DNA of 64,000 bases from NCBI RefSeq assembly GCF_000739915.1, contig NZ_BBJT01000003.1:620001-684000 (forward strand), written 5' to 3'. This stretch comes from Paenibacillus chitinolyticus NBRC 15660. GTDB lineage: Bacteria; Bacillota; Bacilli; Paenibacillales; NBRC-103111. The position numbers were made by a program, and so were the translations under genes. Below, piece by piece: positions 53,681 to 62,900 of this stretch. The notes under the pieces were generated by a model that made no database searches, was not told where the DNA came from, and worked only from the letters and a program-made list of their open reading frames with translations. Every line of letters begins with the position of its first letter. The first letter of the stretch is position 1.

Positions 53681-54364
53681 ATGCGTCTCGTAAAAGTCCG
53701 GAACCGATTGACGGGTTTGTTGATGCTGGCTTTGCTGGCAGGCGGCTGCTCCGCTCCGGCGGTTTCGCCTCCGTCCGTAAGCCCTTCCCCGCTCCCTTCT
53801 GCGGCAGGCCCGGAACAATTGATAGTGGAGCCGGCCGATCTATTCGCAGGGGATGCTGCCAAATTCAGCCCTTTCCTCGGCAGCTATGCGGGCAGCGTAT
53901 TTTTGCGCTACAAAGGCGACAAAAAGGTTTTGAGTGTTTCCTACAAGGTATGGGAAAACGGAAAAGCATCCGAGTCCGCGGTCTCTAAGCATTCGCTGCC
54001 TATGATGAATGGGGACGCGACTGTGCCAAAGGACTACAACGGAGAGTTCATCATTTCGGTCCGTGAGGTTACAGACGATAAAGATGAGAGCATCCTGAAC
54101 TCCTATACCGTCACGATCAGCCTTAAGGACTCGGGAGGTTCTACGACTTCAAGCTTTACCGTACCCGTGAACCGCAAGCCCTTTACCCAGTCCCATCTGT
54201 TAAAGCTCCAGGAGAAAATTACGATTCCCGATTCTACCCCGACCGCTGTCTGGGGATTTGCGGCTTCGAACGCCAATGCCGTCACGTTTACTTCCGGAAA
54301 ATTGCCGGAGGAGGAAGCCTCAAAAGCCCCCTATGCTTTTGTGATGTACCTTACCCTGGAGTAA
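53681..54364 (+). CDS. Lipoprotein of unknown function
   Basis: A lipoprotein signal ends in LAGGC (Cys about residue 23), followed by a proline/serine-rich linker (APAVSPPSVSPSPLPSA). The ~170-residue mature domain is beta-rich with lysine-rich strands (VFLRYKGDKKVLSVSYKVWENGKA, NSYTVTISLKDSG) and resembles an Ig-like fold. It has no catalytic motif. AAAGGAAG precedes the ATG. The gene is monocistronic, with its own promoter and a terminator. Confidence 0.75.
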   Translation: MRLVKVRNRLTGLLMLALLAGGCSAPAVSPPSVSPSPLPSAAGPEQLIVEPADLFAGDAAKFSPFLGSYAGSVFLRYKGDKKVLSVSYKVWENGKASESAVSKHSLPMMNGDATVPKDYNGEFIISVREVTDDKDESILNSYTVTISLKDSGGSTTSSFTVPVNRKPFTQSHLLKLQEKITIPDSTPTAVWGFAASNANAVTFTSGKLPEEEASKAPYAFVMYLTLE

Positions 54365-54386
54365 ACGCGTCTCGCCCGCGCCGAAT

Positions 54387-54422
54387 AAAGAAAATCACGC
54401 CCGTTTGGACGTGATTTTCTTT
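54387..54422. terminator. Bidirectional terminator between the lipoprotein and acyltransferase genes
   Basis: A 13-bp stem AAAGAAAATCACG / CGTGATTTTCTTT (54387-54399 with 54410-54422) with a 10-nt loop separates two convergent genes. Confidence 0.85.
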
Positions 54423-54429
54423 ACGGAAC

Positions 54430-55566
54430 CTAGCCGTTCATCGGAACGTTGCCGGGCGAGGCAGGTTTGCTTTTGCCCGGCTTTAATGCGCGCGCCGCTT
54501 TGCGGTATAGAACGGCGGCCAGCAGCGAGCCGAGTAAAGCGCTAAGGAAACTTAGCAGCACATATACATTGTAAGCCGCCATACCGCCCGGCGCCGGAAT
54601 TTTCAGCTTAAAAGCCGTTAAAATCAGCGGGTGCATCAAATAAATGCCGAACGAATAGGAACCGAGCGGCAGCAGCCATTTCGCGGCGCCCGGCAGTTTA
54701 TCCAGCAGCCATTTGCCGACTCCGAGCAGGACTACCGATACAGTAGTCGCATAGAACAGCATGGCGATCACATACCAGGTGTTCTCGAACATCCGGTTAT
54801 CGTACCGGTTAAGCAGGAACATCTCCACGTACGTGCCGCCGGACACCAGCATAACGAGCAGGGCCCACGATACGACGCTCTTCATTTTTTGACGGAAGAA
54901 ATCGTAATACAGGCCTATAAACCCGCCCGTCAGGAAGAAACTGAAGTAGGTCGGCGCCAGCGAAGGGTAATGATCGATGCGCTCTACCCAGTGGTTGTAG
55001 GAATAGAAGCCGAGCTGGATCAGAATACCGAGCGGAACCATCGAAACACGGAACCATTTATACTTGGCCAGGAACATCAGTACCGGAAAAACCACATAAA
55101 ACTGTAGGATAATGATCATAAAATAAAGATGATACCCCGTATCCGCCCACTGAATGTCCCCCAGAAACTCCCTCGCGTCAAGCTCTACAGGCTGTCCGGA
55201 AATCCACGGATTGTATATATAATAAAAAAGAGACCAGATCAGATAAGGAACGACAACGCTCCATAACCGGCGTTTGTAAAATTGGACGGCCGTCTTCACG
55301 CTCCAGCTTCCCGAATACCGGTAGAACAGGACAAGTCCGCTGATCAGAATGAAGACAGGTACCGCAAATTGGCAGGCCCGGTTAAGGGTGAACAAAATGA
55401 TCTGGGACAAACTTCCCTCGTCCGGAACGACCTGCCCTTCCCAAGGATATACAGCCGCTTCGGTTGTCGAGTGGATGAGTACGACGGCCATAATGGCGAC
55501 GGCACGCACGATGTCCATTTCAAAAATTTTCAGTTTACTCGTTTTTGTAGTTATCTGGCTGTTCAA
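54430..55566 (-). CDS. Acyltransferase family 3 (OafA-like) membrane protein
   Basis: About ten membrane spans and the family opening KIFEMDIVRAVAIMAVVLIHS, with the catalytic-type His in VLIHS, identify acyltransferase family 3. RACQFAVPVFILISGLVLFY and YLWHP-like YLMHPLILT are further marks. Such enzymes transfer acetyl or succinyl groups to extracellular polysaccharides, teichoic acid or peptidoglycan. The start is a TTG at 55566 after AAGGAGG. It is monocistronic, with a terminator facing the lipoprotein gene. Confidence 0.88.
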   Translation of the reverse strand: MNSQITTKTSKLKIFEMDIVRAVAIMAVVLIHSTTEAAVYPWEGQVVPDEGSLSQIILFTLNRACQFAVPVFILISGLVLFYRYSGSWSVKTAVQFYKRRLWSVVVPYLIWSLFYYIYNPWISGQPVELDAREFLGDIQWADTGYHLYFMIIILQFYVVFPVLMFLAKYKWFRVSMVPLGILIQLGFYSYNHWVERIDHYPSLAPTYFSFFLTGGFIGLYYDFFRQKMKSVVSWALLVMLVSGGTYVEMFLLNRYDNRMFENTWYVIAMLFYATTVSVVLLGVGKWLLDKLPGAAKWLLPLGSYSFGIYLMHPLILTAFKLKIPAPGGMAAYNVYVLLSFLSALLGSLLAAVLYRKAARALKPGKSKPASPGNVPMNG

Positions 55567-55700
55567 ACAAATCCTCCTTCACTCGTGTTCCATCCAATTA
55601 ATTACCCTATCACGACTTGCCCCTTTCTGTCGAGAGCGAACGGTTAACATTCTTTCCCTCCGGCAGCTTTCAGCGGGATTGCCCCCATTTTTACCCTCAA

Positions 55701-55726
55701 ACAAAAAGAACTCCCGAAGGAGTTCC
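55701..55726 (-). terminator. Terminator of the heterodimeric ABC exporter operon
   Basis: GAACTCC-CGAA-GGAGTTC (55708-55725) has a stable tetraloop. On the minus strand TTTTTGTTTG follows. It lies just after the stop at 55733. Confidence 0.85.
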
Positions 55727-55732
55727 CTTGAT

Positions 55733-57583
55733 TCAAATCGCATCCTGCAAAAATTTATATTGAGCCTGAATCAGCCCGTAATAAATGCCCTGATGTTTCA
55801 TCAGCTCGTCGTGATCGCCGGTTTCCATAATTCGCCCGTGATCGAGAACGATAATCTTATCCGCACCGCGGATCGTAGACAGCCGGTGGGCAACCATGAA
55901 GGAAGTTCGGCCTTTTAAGAGCGTTTTTAACGCTTCTTGGATACGCAGCTCCGTCTCGGTGTCGATGCTTGCGGTTGCTTCGTCCAGAATGAGGATAGCA
56001 GGGTCCGCGAGCAGTGCCCGGGCGAACGATATCAGCTGCCGCTGCCCCATCGAGAGCGCGTTCCCCCGTTCCTGGACCTCCGTATCGTAGCCGAAGGGCA
56101 GCTTCACGATGAAGTCGTGCGCATGAACCGCTTTGGCGGCCGCTTCGACCTCTTCATCGGTCGCATCGAGACGCCCGAACCGGATATTGTCGCGGATCGT
56201 TCCCGAGAAAATGAACGTATCCTGCAGGACGATCCCTATCTGGGACCGCAGACTTTGCAGCTTAACATCGCGTATATCCTTCCCGTCAATACGCACGCTG
56301 CCTTCCGTCGGATCATAGAAGCGGCAGAGCAGGTTAATGATCGTGCTCTTGCCCGAACCCGTATGACCGACAAGCGCGATGCTCTGCCCCGGCTGAACGT
56401 CCACATTGATATGGTTCAGGGCGGTACGGCCTTTTTCATATTCGAATACGATATTCTCGAAGCTGACCTGCCCCCGGATCGGCGGAAGTTCGGCAGCGTT
56501 TTCTTTCTCGCCGACGGTCGGCTGCTCATCCATAAATTCGAAGATGCGCTCGGCCGAAGCCATGGCCACAAGAAGCTGGGAATACATCTGCACCATGCGG
56601 TTGATCGGCTCCCAGAAGTTCCCGATATAGCTTGCGAAGGCGACGAGAAGACCCACTGTGATCTCACCGGACTGGATCAGGCTCGCTCCGTACCAGAACA
56701 GGATAAAATACCCGATCGCACCCGTGATCTCAATGATCGGCCCGAAGCTCTGGTTCAGCTTGGAAGCCCGGTTCCACGCCTGTTTGTTGTCCTCGTTCAT
56801 CTGTTCGAAGAACCGGATATTTTCCTTCTCCTGCGTATATGCCTGCGTGACCCGGATTCCCTGAATGCACTCGTTGAGGTGGGCGTTCAGGCGGGACTGC
56901 TTAATATTAACCGTCTGCCACGAGCGTCTGACCCGTTTGCGAAGCTGGGACGAAACGATAAACATCAGCGGAACCGTAATGATTATCGCGGCTCCCAGTT
57001 TGAAGTTGATCGTCAGCAGAATAATCACGATCCCGACAAGCTGGACACAGTCGATCATCATGTTGACTACACCGTTCGTGAACAAATCCTGAAGGGAGTT
57101 CACGTAGTTCGTTACACGCACAAGCACCGAGCCCGCCGGCCGCTTATCGAAAAATTCGAAAGACAGCCGCTGAATGTGCCGGAACAAATCGTGCCGGAGG
57201 TCGTAAATTACGCGCTGGCCGATTACACTCGTATACTTGATGCGGTATTTATTCGACAGCCACTGGATGATATACACCGCGAGCATTAAAGCGACCATGC
57301 CGAATAAAAATTTAGCGTCCCCGCCGACGTGCAGCGACGAATCAATCGTCGTACTGATGATAAGCGGGATCGACAGTTTCGTTATCGCTCCGACGATCAT
57401 CATGACGATGACGATCGGAATAATCTGCTTGCTGTAAGGCTTCATATAAACCGCAAGCCGTTTAAACTGCCCCCAGTCAAACGATTTCTCAAGCATCTCG
57501 TCGTCCTGGTAGACGAACCGTTCGCCGCTCCCGGCTCCTTTGCCGTTGACTTTCTCTTCGGACTGACGCTGCCGGTTACTCAT
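55733..57583 (-). CDS. ABC exporter half-transporter (ATPase-competent Walker B partner)
   Basis: Six membrane spans (~residues 35-320) precede the nucleotide-binding domain. Walker A is GHTGSGKST and Walker B is ILILDEATASID with the catalytic Glu. The signature is LSMGQ rather than LSGGQ. The ATG at 57583 has AGGAGGG 10 nt upstream. The protein has a longer charged N-terminal tail than its partner and overlaps the partner's stop by 8 nt. In heterodimeric exporters of the YheI/YheH (BmrC/BmrD) type, this protein provides the active Walker motifs and the degenerate signature. Confidence 0.9.
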   Translation of the reverse strand: MSNRQRQSEEKVNGKGAGSGERFVYQDDEMLEKSFDWGQFKRLAVYMKPYSKQIIPIVIVMMIVGAITKLSIPLIISTTIDSSLHVGGDAKFLFGMVALMLAVYIIQWLSNKYRIKYTSVIGQRVIYDLRHDLFRHIQRLSFEFFDKRPAGSVLVRVTNYVNSLQDLFTNGVVNMMIDCVQLVGIVIILLTINFKLGAAIIITVPLMFIVSSQLRKRVRRSWQTVNIKQSRLNAHLNECIQGIRVTQAYTQEKENIRFFEQMNEDNKQAWNRASKLNQSFGPIIEITGAIGYFILFWYGASLIQSGEITVGLLVAFASYIGNFWEPINRMVQMYSQLLVAMASAERIFEFMDEQPTVGEKENAAELPPIRGQVSFENIVFEYEKGRTALNHINVDVQPGQSIALVGHTGSGKSTIINLLCRFYDPTEGSVRIDGKDIRDVKLQSLRSQIGIVLQDTFIFSGTIRDNIRFGRLDATDEEVEAAAKAVHAHDFIVKLPFGYDTEVQERGNALSMGQRQLISFARALLADPAILILDEATASIDTETELRIQEALKTLLKGRTSFMVAHRLSTIRGADKIIVLDHGRIMETGDHDELMKHQGIYYGLIQAQYKFLQDAI

Positions 57584-59360
57584 GGACTGCCGCCCTCCTT
57601 TGCTGCGCATCCGCCGCTCCCGCGACATCGGGATGATCCGAATATTGGATACGGTACGTTTCCAGATAAGGGCCTTCCCGGCGGATCAGCTCCGAATGAG
57701 TCCCTCTTTGTACGACGCGCCCTTTATCCAGCACGATAATTTCGTCGGCGTGTTTGAGTGAAGAAATACGGTGAGCGATAATAAACGTCGTTCTGCCCCG
57801 CATCACTTCCTTAAATCCCGCCTGGATTTCCTGTTCCGTCTCCATATCGACCGCACTGGTCGCATCGTCCAGAATAAGAATTTTAGGATCTTTAATCAGA
57901 GCGCGAGCGATGGCGATTCTCTGTTTTTGTCCGCCCGAGAGGCCCATTCCCCGCTCACCCACGACCGTGTCGTAGCCAAGGGGCATCTCCATAATAAAAT
58001 CATGCGCTTTCACAAGCTTGGCGGCGCGGATAATCTCGTCCATCGTAACGTCTTTGCGTCCGTACGCGATGTTGCCCTTGATCGTCGAGGAGAACAGGAA
58101 CGTTTCCTGGAAAACCGTCGCGATCTGGCTTCGAAGACTTTCCAGCCGGATGTCTTTAATATCCATTCCGTCCAGTGTGATCTGTCCGGTTTTCACGTTG
58201 TATGCCCGCATAAGCAGGGAAATAATCGTCGATTTCCCGGACCCCGTTCCGCCCAGAAACCCGATGACGGTCCCCGGTGGCGCGTTCAGACTGAGATCAT
58301 GGATAGCGGCCTCCGCATCCGGATAAGCGAAAGTTACTCGTTCGAAGCAAACATGCCCTTTTACGGTAGCGGGATTCAGTTCGACCGCATGCTCCCCGTC
58401 CTTCACATGAACGTACTGATGGAGAATTTCGAGAATTTTCTCACCCGACGCTTTGGATTGCGTATAGTTATTAATGTGAAATCCGATCCCCCACATAGGT
58501 CCGATGATATACCAGACGAGGCTGAAAAAAGCGACGAGTTCTCCCACGGACAGCGATCCGAGGATCACCATATAACCGCCTACACCGAGCAGAATAACGG
58601 CGCTCAAGTTCGCGATCAGCTCCATCACCGGGAAATACTTGGACCAGATCTCCGAGGTAATGACGTTGTTCGCCCGGTATTCCTCGTTGCGGAGCGTAAA
58701 TTTCTCGACTTCGTAAGGTTCGCGGGCAAAAGATTTCACCGTCCGCACCCCTGTGATATTTTCCTGCACTGCCGTCGTCATATTGCTCATGGAAGCCCGG
58801 AGCGAACGGAAGGCCGGATGGATTTTTCCTTCAAAACGGATGGCCGCAAAAGCCAGAAAAGGCATCGTCAGCATCGTCAGAAGCGTCAGTTTCCAGCTGA
58901 TCGAGAACATCATGACCATTCCGAAAATAACCATCAGAAACACGTTCAAAATTTGCGCGAAACCGAAGCCGATAAAGTTCCGGATCGCTTCAAGATCGGC
59001 CGTCAAACGGGACATCAGGTCCCCGGTTCGGGCTTTGTCGTAGTACTGGAAAGACAAGTACTGGAGCTTCTCGTACATCGCTTCCCGCATGTTATACGCG
59101 ACCCGATTGCCGAGCCGTCCCCCGCTGAACCCGTGCAGAAACTGGAACAGCGCTTTCACCGCAATCACCCCTACTACGAATAGGGCCAGCAGCGGGACCT
59201 GATCGTAGCGCTTCACCGCGATAACGTCATCAATGAGATAACGCAGCAAGTTCGGGTACACAAGCCCCAGGGCCGTCGTGCAGATCAAGCAAAAGATAGA
59301 AGCGAAAAGCAGCTTCCGTTCGGGCCAATAAAATCGTTTGAGCCCCTTAAAGACTTCCAT
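57576..59360 (-). CDS. ABC exporter half-transporter (degenerate Walker B partner)
   Basis: Six membrane spans are followed by a nucleotide-binding domain with Walker A GGTGSGKST, canonical signature GMGLSGGQKQR, and Walker B ILILDDATSAVD, where the catalytic Glu is replaced by Asp. Combined with the LSMGQ signature of the partner, one composite ATP site would be catalytically weak. This matches heterodimeric multidrug exporters. The ATG at 59360 has AGGAGG 6 nt upstream. It is the first gene of a two-gene operon, with the other half-transporter overlapping its end. Substrates are unknown. Confidence 0.92.
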   Translation of the reverse strand: MEVFKGLKRFYWPERKLLFASIFCLICTTALGLVYPNLLRYLIDDVIAVKRYDQVPLLALFVVGVIAVKALFQFLHGFSGGRLGNRVAYNMREAMYEKLQYLSFQYYDKARTGDLMSRLTADLEAIRNFIGFGFAQILNVFLMVIFGMVMMFSISWKLTLLTMLTMPFLAFAAIRFEGKIHPAFRSLRASMSNMTTAVQENITGVRTVKSFAREPYEVEKFTLRNEEYRANNVITSEIWSKYFPVMELIANLSAVILLGVGGYMVILGSLSVGELVAFFSLVWYIIGPMWGIGFHINNYTQSKASGEKILEILHQYVHVKDGEHAVELNPATVKGHVCFERVTFAYPDAEAAIHDLSLNAPPGTVIGFLGGTGSGKSTIISLLMRAYNVKTGQITLDGMDIKDIRLESLRSQIATVFQETFLFSSTIKGNIAYGRKDVTMDEIIRAAKLVKAHDFIMEMPLGYDTVVGERGMGLSGGQKQRIAIARALIKDPKILILDDATSAVDMETEQEIQAGFKEVMRGRTTFIIAHRISSLKHADEIIVLDKGRVVQRGTHSELIRREGPYLETYRIQYSDHPDVAGAADAQQRRAAVHE

Positions 59361-59997
59361 AGTATCCTCCTGGACATGGGCCAAGTTCACCGAATTTTGA
59401 GCAAGGCATTACCTAGCAAACCTTAATGAATCTTAACACCATCCCGGGAGGGGGGCAACGAGTGGAAAGAGGCTGAATTCCCCTTAACCTTTCATTTGTT
59501 CACGAATTAGACACCTGAGAGTTGCTATCCTTGTAAATCATCAAATTTCCCATGAATGAAAGCGGTATCATAACAAACCTAACTAAACCCGCATTTTTCT
59601 TTAATCCGTCTTTAAATACGTGCCGCTGCTTCTCCCTTTTGCTGTCAAAAAAGAAAGACCTTCACCCGAAATCCGGTGAAGGTCTGTTTCTTTTAAGAAT
59701 TGTATGATATGCCCAAGGCCGACCGAAGACGGCAGTGGCTCTGACCGCCAAGACGCCTCGCCTGCCTCAAGGCTGGTTTGCCTTCTTGCGATACAGCGGG
59801 GCCGGGGAAATTCTGCCCGGAGAAGGACAGAACAGCCGTCGCAGTCGTTGGCCCCGTAACGCTAGGCCGTATCGGGACCTGGCAAACCGGCCTCCACCAT
59901 CCCCTGAAAGAGCAGAGCGGTACTGAGGCAGGAGTCCTTTAACCACGCGCTGCCGCAAGTTAAAACAGCCAAATGCGCCGGGCTATCCCGCTTCCTG
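59361..59997. other. Intergenic region between the exporter operon and the dynamin gene
   Basis: The ~640 nt hold the exporter promoter area (59361-59640), a bidirectional terminator (59650-59690) and, rightward of it, ~300 nt of GC-rich sequence. Short overlapping frames there on both strands have no ribosome binding site or family resemblance. It may be decayed coding sequence, but nothing identifiable was found. Confidence 0.45.
59650..59690. terminator. Bidirectional terminator downstream of the dynamin gene
   Basis: The 11-bp stem AGACCTTCACC / GGTGAAGGTCT (59656-59666 with 59675-59685) has an 8-nt loop. Leftward TTTCTTTTTT and rightward GTTTCTTTT follow. It lies ~310 nt beyond the dynamin stop. 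Confidence 0.85.
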
Positions 59998-62900
59998 TTA
60001 ATGCCCCGCTGAAGCTTCTCCGCTCCGCGACGGAATCCATTTGGCGAGCTCGTCGCGCTTCGAAGCCAGCACGCCAACGTCCGTCCGCATTTGGAGCGCG
60101 TCTCTCATGCCTTCCAGATGCTCCCGGTAGCTCTCAAGATGTCTTTCTTCCAGCGCCGCGAACGTATCGGACAGATGTCCCGCATACAATACCTTCAGCA
60201 TCGTCACGGCGTTTTCTACGAACAGTGCCACCGGATCGTTCAGTCTGCCCTCGAGCTCCGCCCTCAGCTTGCTTTTTCCTTCGCCCTCGAAGAAATGCTT
60301 GGCGTTCTTAAAATGAACGGCAAGCGTTTTGTCCGTTACATCGGGAGCTTCCAGAGGCAGCTTGTTATCCGGCGTGTCGAAAGAAACGGATTCGTACGCT
60401 TCGAATTCGTAGCTTTCCAGCAGTTTGCGGAGTCCGGTTCCCCACGATTCGTAAGTCCCTTTCGCAAGCTTGTTCAGAAACTGCTCGATCCGCAGACTGG
60501 TCGCCAGCACTTCCTGCTGAAGATCGAATTCGATCATCCGAAGGAGGTCGCGCCAGCTTTCGCGCAGGGCGGCTTTGGGGTCCCCGCCCCCTTCTCGGAA
60601 GGAAGCCGGGTTGAAAGAGGCGTTGTACAGCTCGCCGAACCGGTACATCGTCCGCTGCTTCACGTAATAGAGCAGCTCTTGGATTTCCTTGGCCAGTTCG
60701 CGCTGCACAGGCGCAGGGTCCATATCCTTCAGGAGACGGACGGCCGCTTCCTCCGCACGCTCCAGCGCCTGCAAACGCGCTTTGCGCGCCTCTTCCCCCT
60801 GCTGCGCTCCATCGATACGCTCCTGGAGAACATGCAGCGCCCGTTCAAGCTCCTGGTCGGCGGAGCGCAGCGAAATATCCGTCAGCTCCTCCAGCGTGAA
60901 GCGGATAAAGTCCTGTTCGAACGGAACTATGCCGGAAGCCTCCAGCTTGTTGTTATCCCGGGACAGCTTCCCTTCGGCGGCCAGATGGCTCGACACCGGA
61001 TAAATCCTCGGATGACGGATTCCGTGCTGAAGCAGGTTCGTTTCAATGTGACGGACAACGCCCTGCAGCTCTTCCTCGCTTGCGGCCAAATCAGCGGCAT
61101 TAACGAGAAAGAACATTTTATCCAGTTCAAAACTGTCTTTAACCCTTCCGAGCTGAAGCAAGAACTCACGGTCCGCCTGAGAAAAGGCATGGTTATAGTA
61201 GGTCACGAACAATATTGCGTCCGCGTTCTTGATATAGTCGAAAGCGACGCCCGTGTGGCGAGCATTGATCGAATCCGCTCCCGGCGTGTCCACGAATACA
61301 ATTCCCTGCTCCGTAAGCGGCGTGGAATAATGCAGCTCGATGTACTCGACGAAGCACGACTTGGATTCTTCCGCCACATAGCCGGCGAATGCATCCTCTC
61401 CGACTCTCTGCTGCGTTCCGAGAAGCGGGGCGGCATCCGGCCAGCCTTTGGCAACCGCCTTGAGGAACGTAAAGTGCGGCTTGCCCTTGGCCGTCACGCT
61501 TTCCGGCGTAAGCCCGCGGATAGCGGCCAGTGCCTCTTCCATAGCGGATGCCCGGACGCCCAGCACATCCAAGGAGAACAGCACGTCCTGGAGCATCACT
61601 TCCGCCGTCTTCATCTGCACCTTCGCCGTTCCATGCGGCCAATCGGCCGTAGGCGGCACGATTTTGTTAATCGCCGCCGTCGTCGGATTCGGCGACACAG
61701 GCAGTACGCGCTTGCCGATCAGCGCGTTGGTGAAGGACGACTTGCCGGCACTGAAAGCGCCGAACAAGGCGACGGTGAAGGTCTTATGCCGCAGACGTTC
61801 GGCTTTCTCGCGCAGCGAGCGCACAATCGATCTCATCGACGGCATATCGCCGAGGAGATCCGCCGCCGCCGCGAGATCCTGCGCGCGGCGCTCCGCGCGC
61901 TTCGCGCCGCCGAGCTGCAGCCCATCCGCGGCCACCGCCGCGGCGCCGGAGGCGGCGTTACCGCCGGCCGGGGCTGCGGATGCTCCGGCAGCCGGAGCGT
62001 TCTGCGGCGCAGCGGCTGCGCCGTCTTCCCCGTCCGCGAGGCTGTCACGATCCCCCGGCGCGGTATGAGCCGCGCGCAGGATCGTCTCCATCTCGGACGT
62101 GTGCAGCACGCCGCTTACCGCGGCCTCTTCGCCGCGGTAAGCGGCAAGATCCGGCAGCTCGAACGCCTTCGCGTGCGGCCAGGAAGCCAGCGCGCGCAGC
62201 GCCTCCTCGCGGGCCGCTTCCTCGCGCTCGAAGCGCTTCAGCTCGCGCAGTGCGCCGAGCCGCTCTTCCAGCTGCCGCAGATCGGGCGCCAGCTCGGAAT
62301 CGAGCCGGACCGAGCAGCTGCCGGCAAGGCCGGCAAGCCGGTCGATCATCGCGAGCGCCGAGCGGCGCGCGGCCGTTTTCAGCTCCGCGGCCGTCTGGCG
62401 CATATACGTCATCGTGTATTCGTTCCCAAACACGGCTTCCGTGTTGACCTGCGAAGCGAGCCACGAAGAAGTGACTTCCACGCTGAACGCGTCGATATCG
62501 GCCAGCAGTTTCTCGTCGGTCATGCCGATGCCGCTGTACGCTCTGCGAAGAGCGTCCCTCAGATGCCAGTCCATCTGGGCGTGAACCTGCTCGGCGTAAT
62601 CCTCGCGGAATACGTCCAGACGCCGCTCCACCTCCGCGGCCGTCTTTGCGGCCGCTCCGAAGAAGCCGACCTTGAAACCCGGCTTCCGGCTGAGTAAATA
62701 TTCATGCGCTTTGTCACGGGTAAGCGCGGGCGTTACATTCGCATTGTCGATGATCGCCGCAATCTCTTTCCTCAGCGAGTCCGTCAGGTGGCCGGGCAGC
62801 GACTGCGCTTCGTTCAGGCGGCGTGTCAGCTCCTGGAACTCGGCCAGTACTCCGGCCGACTCCTCTTCGTCCACACGCTCGCGCAGAACCGCTTTCTGTG

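Noticed and set aside
59695-59990. Short overlapping frames on both strands between the terminator and the dynamin stop
   Set aside because: No ribosome binding site, no protein-like motif and no repeat boundary; listed only as intergenic sequence.
60091-62697. An 868-codon open frame on the plus strand opposite the dynamin gene
   Set aside because: It is Arg/Leu/His-rich with no motifs and no ribosome binding site, and lies fully antisense to a gene with clear GTPase motifs; long shadow frames are expected in GC-rich DNA.
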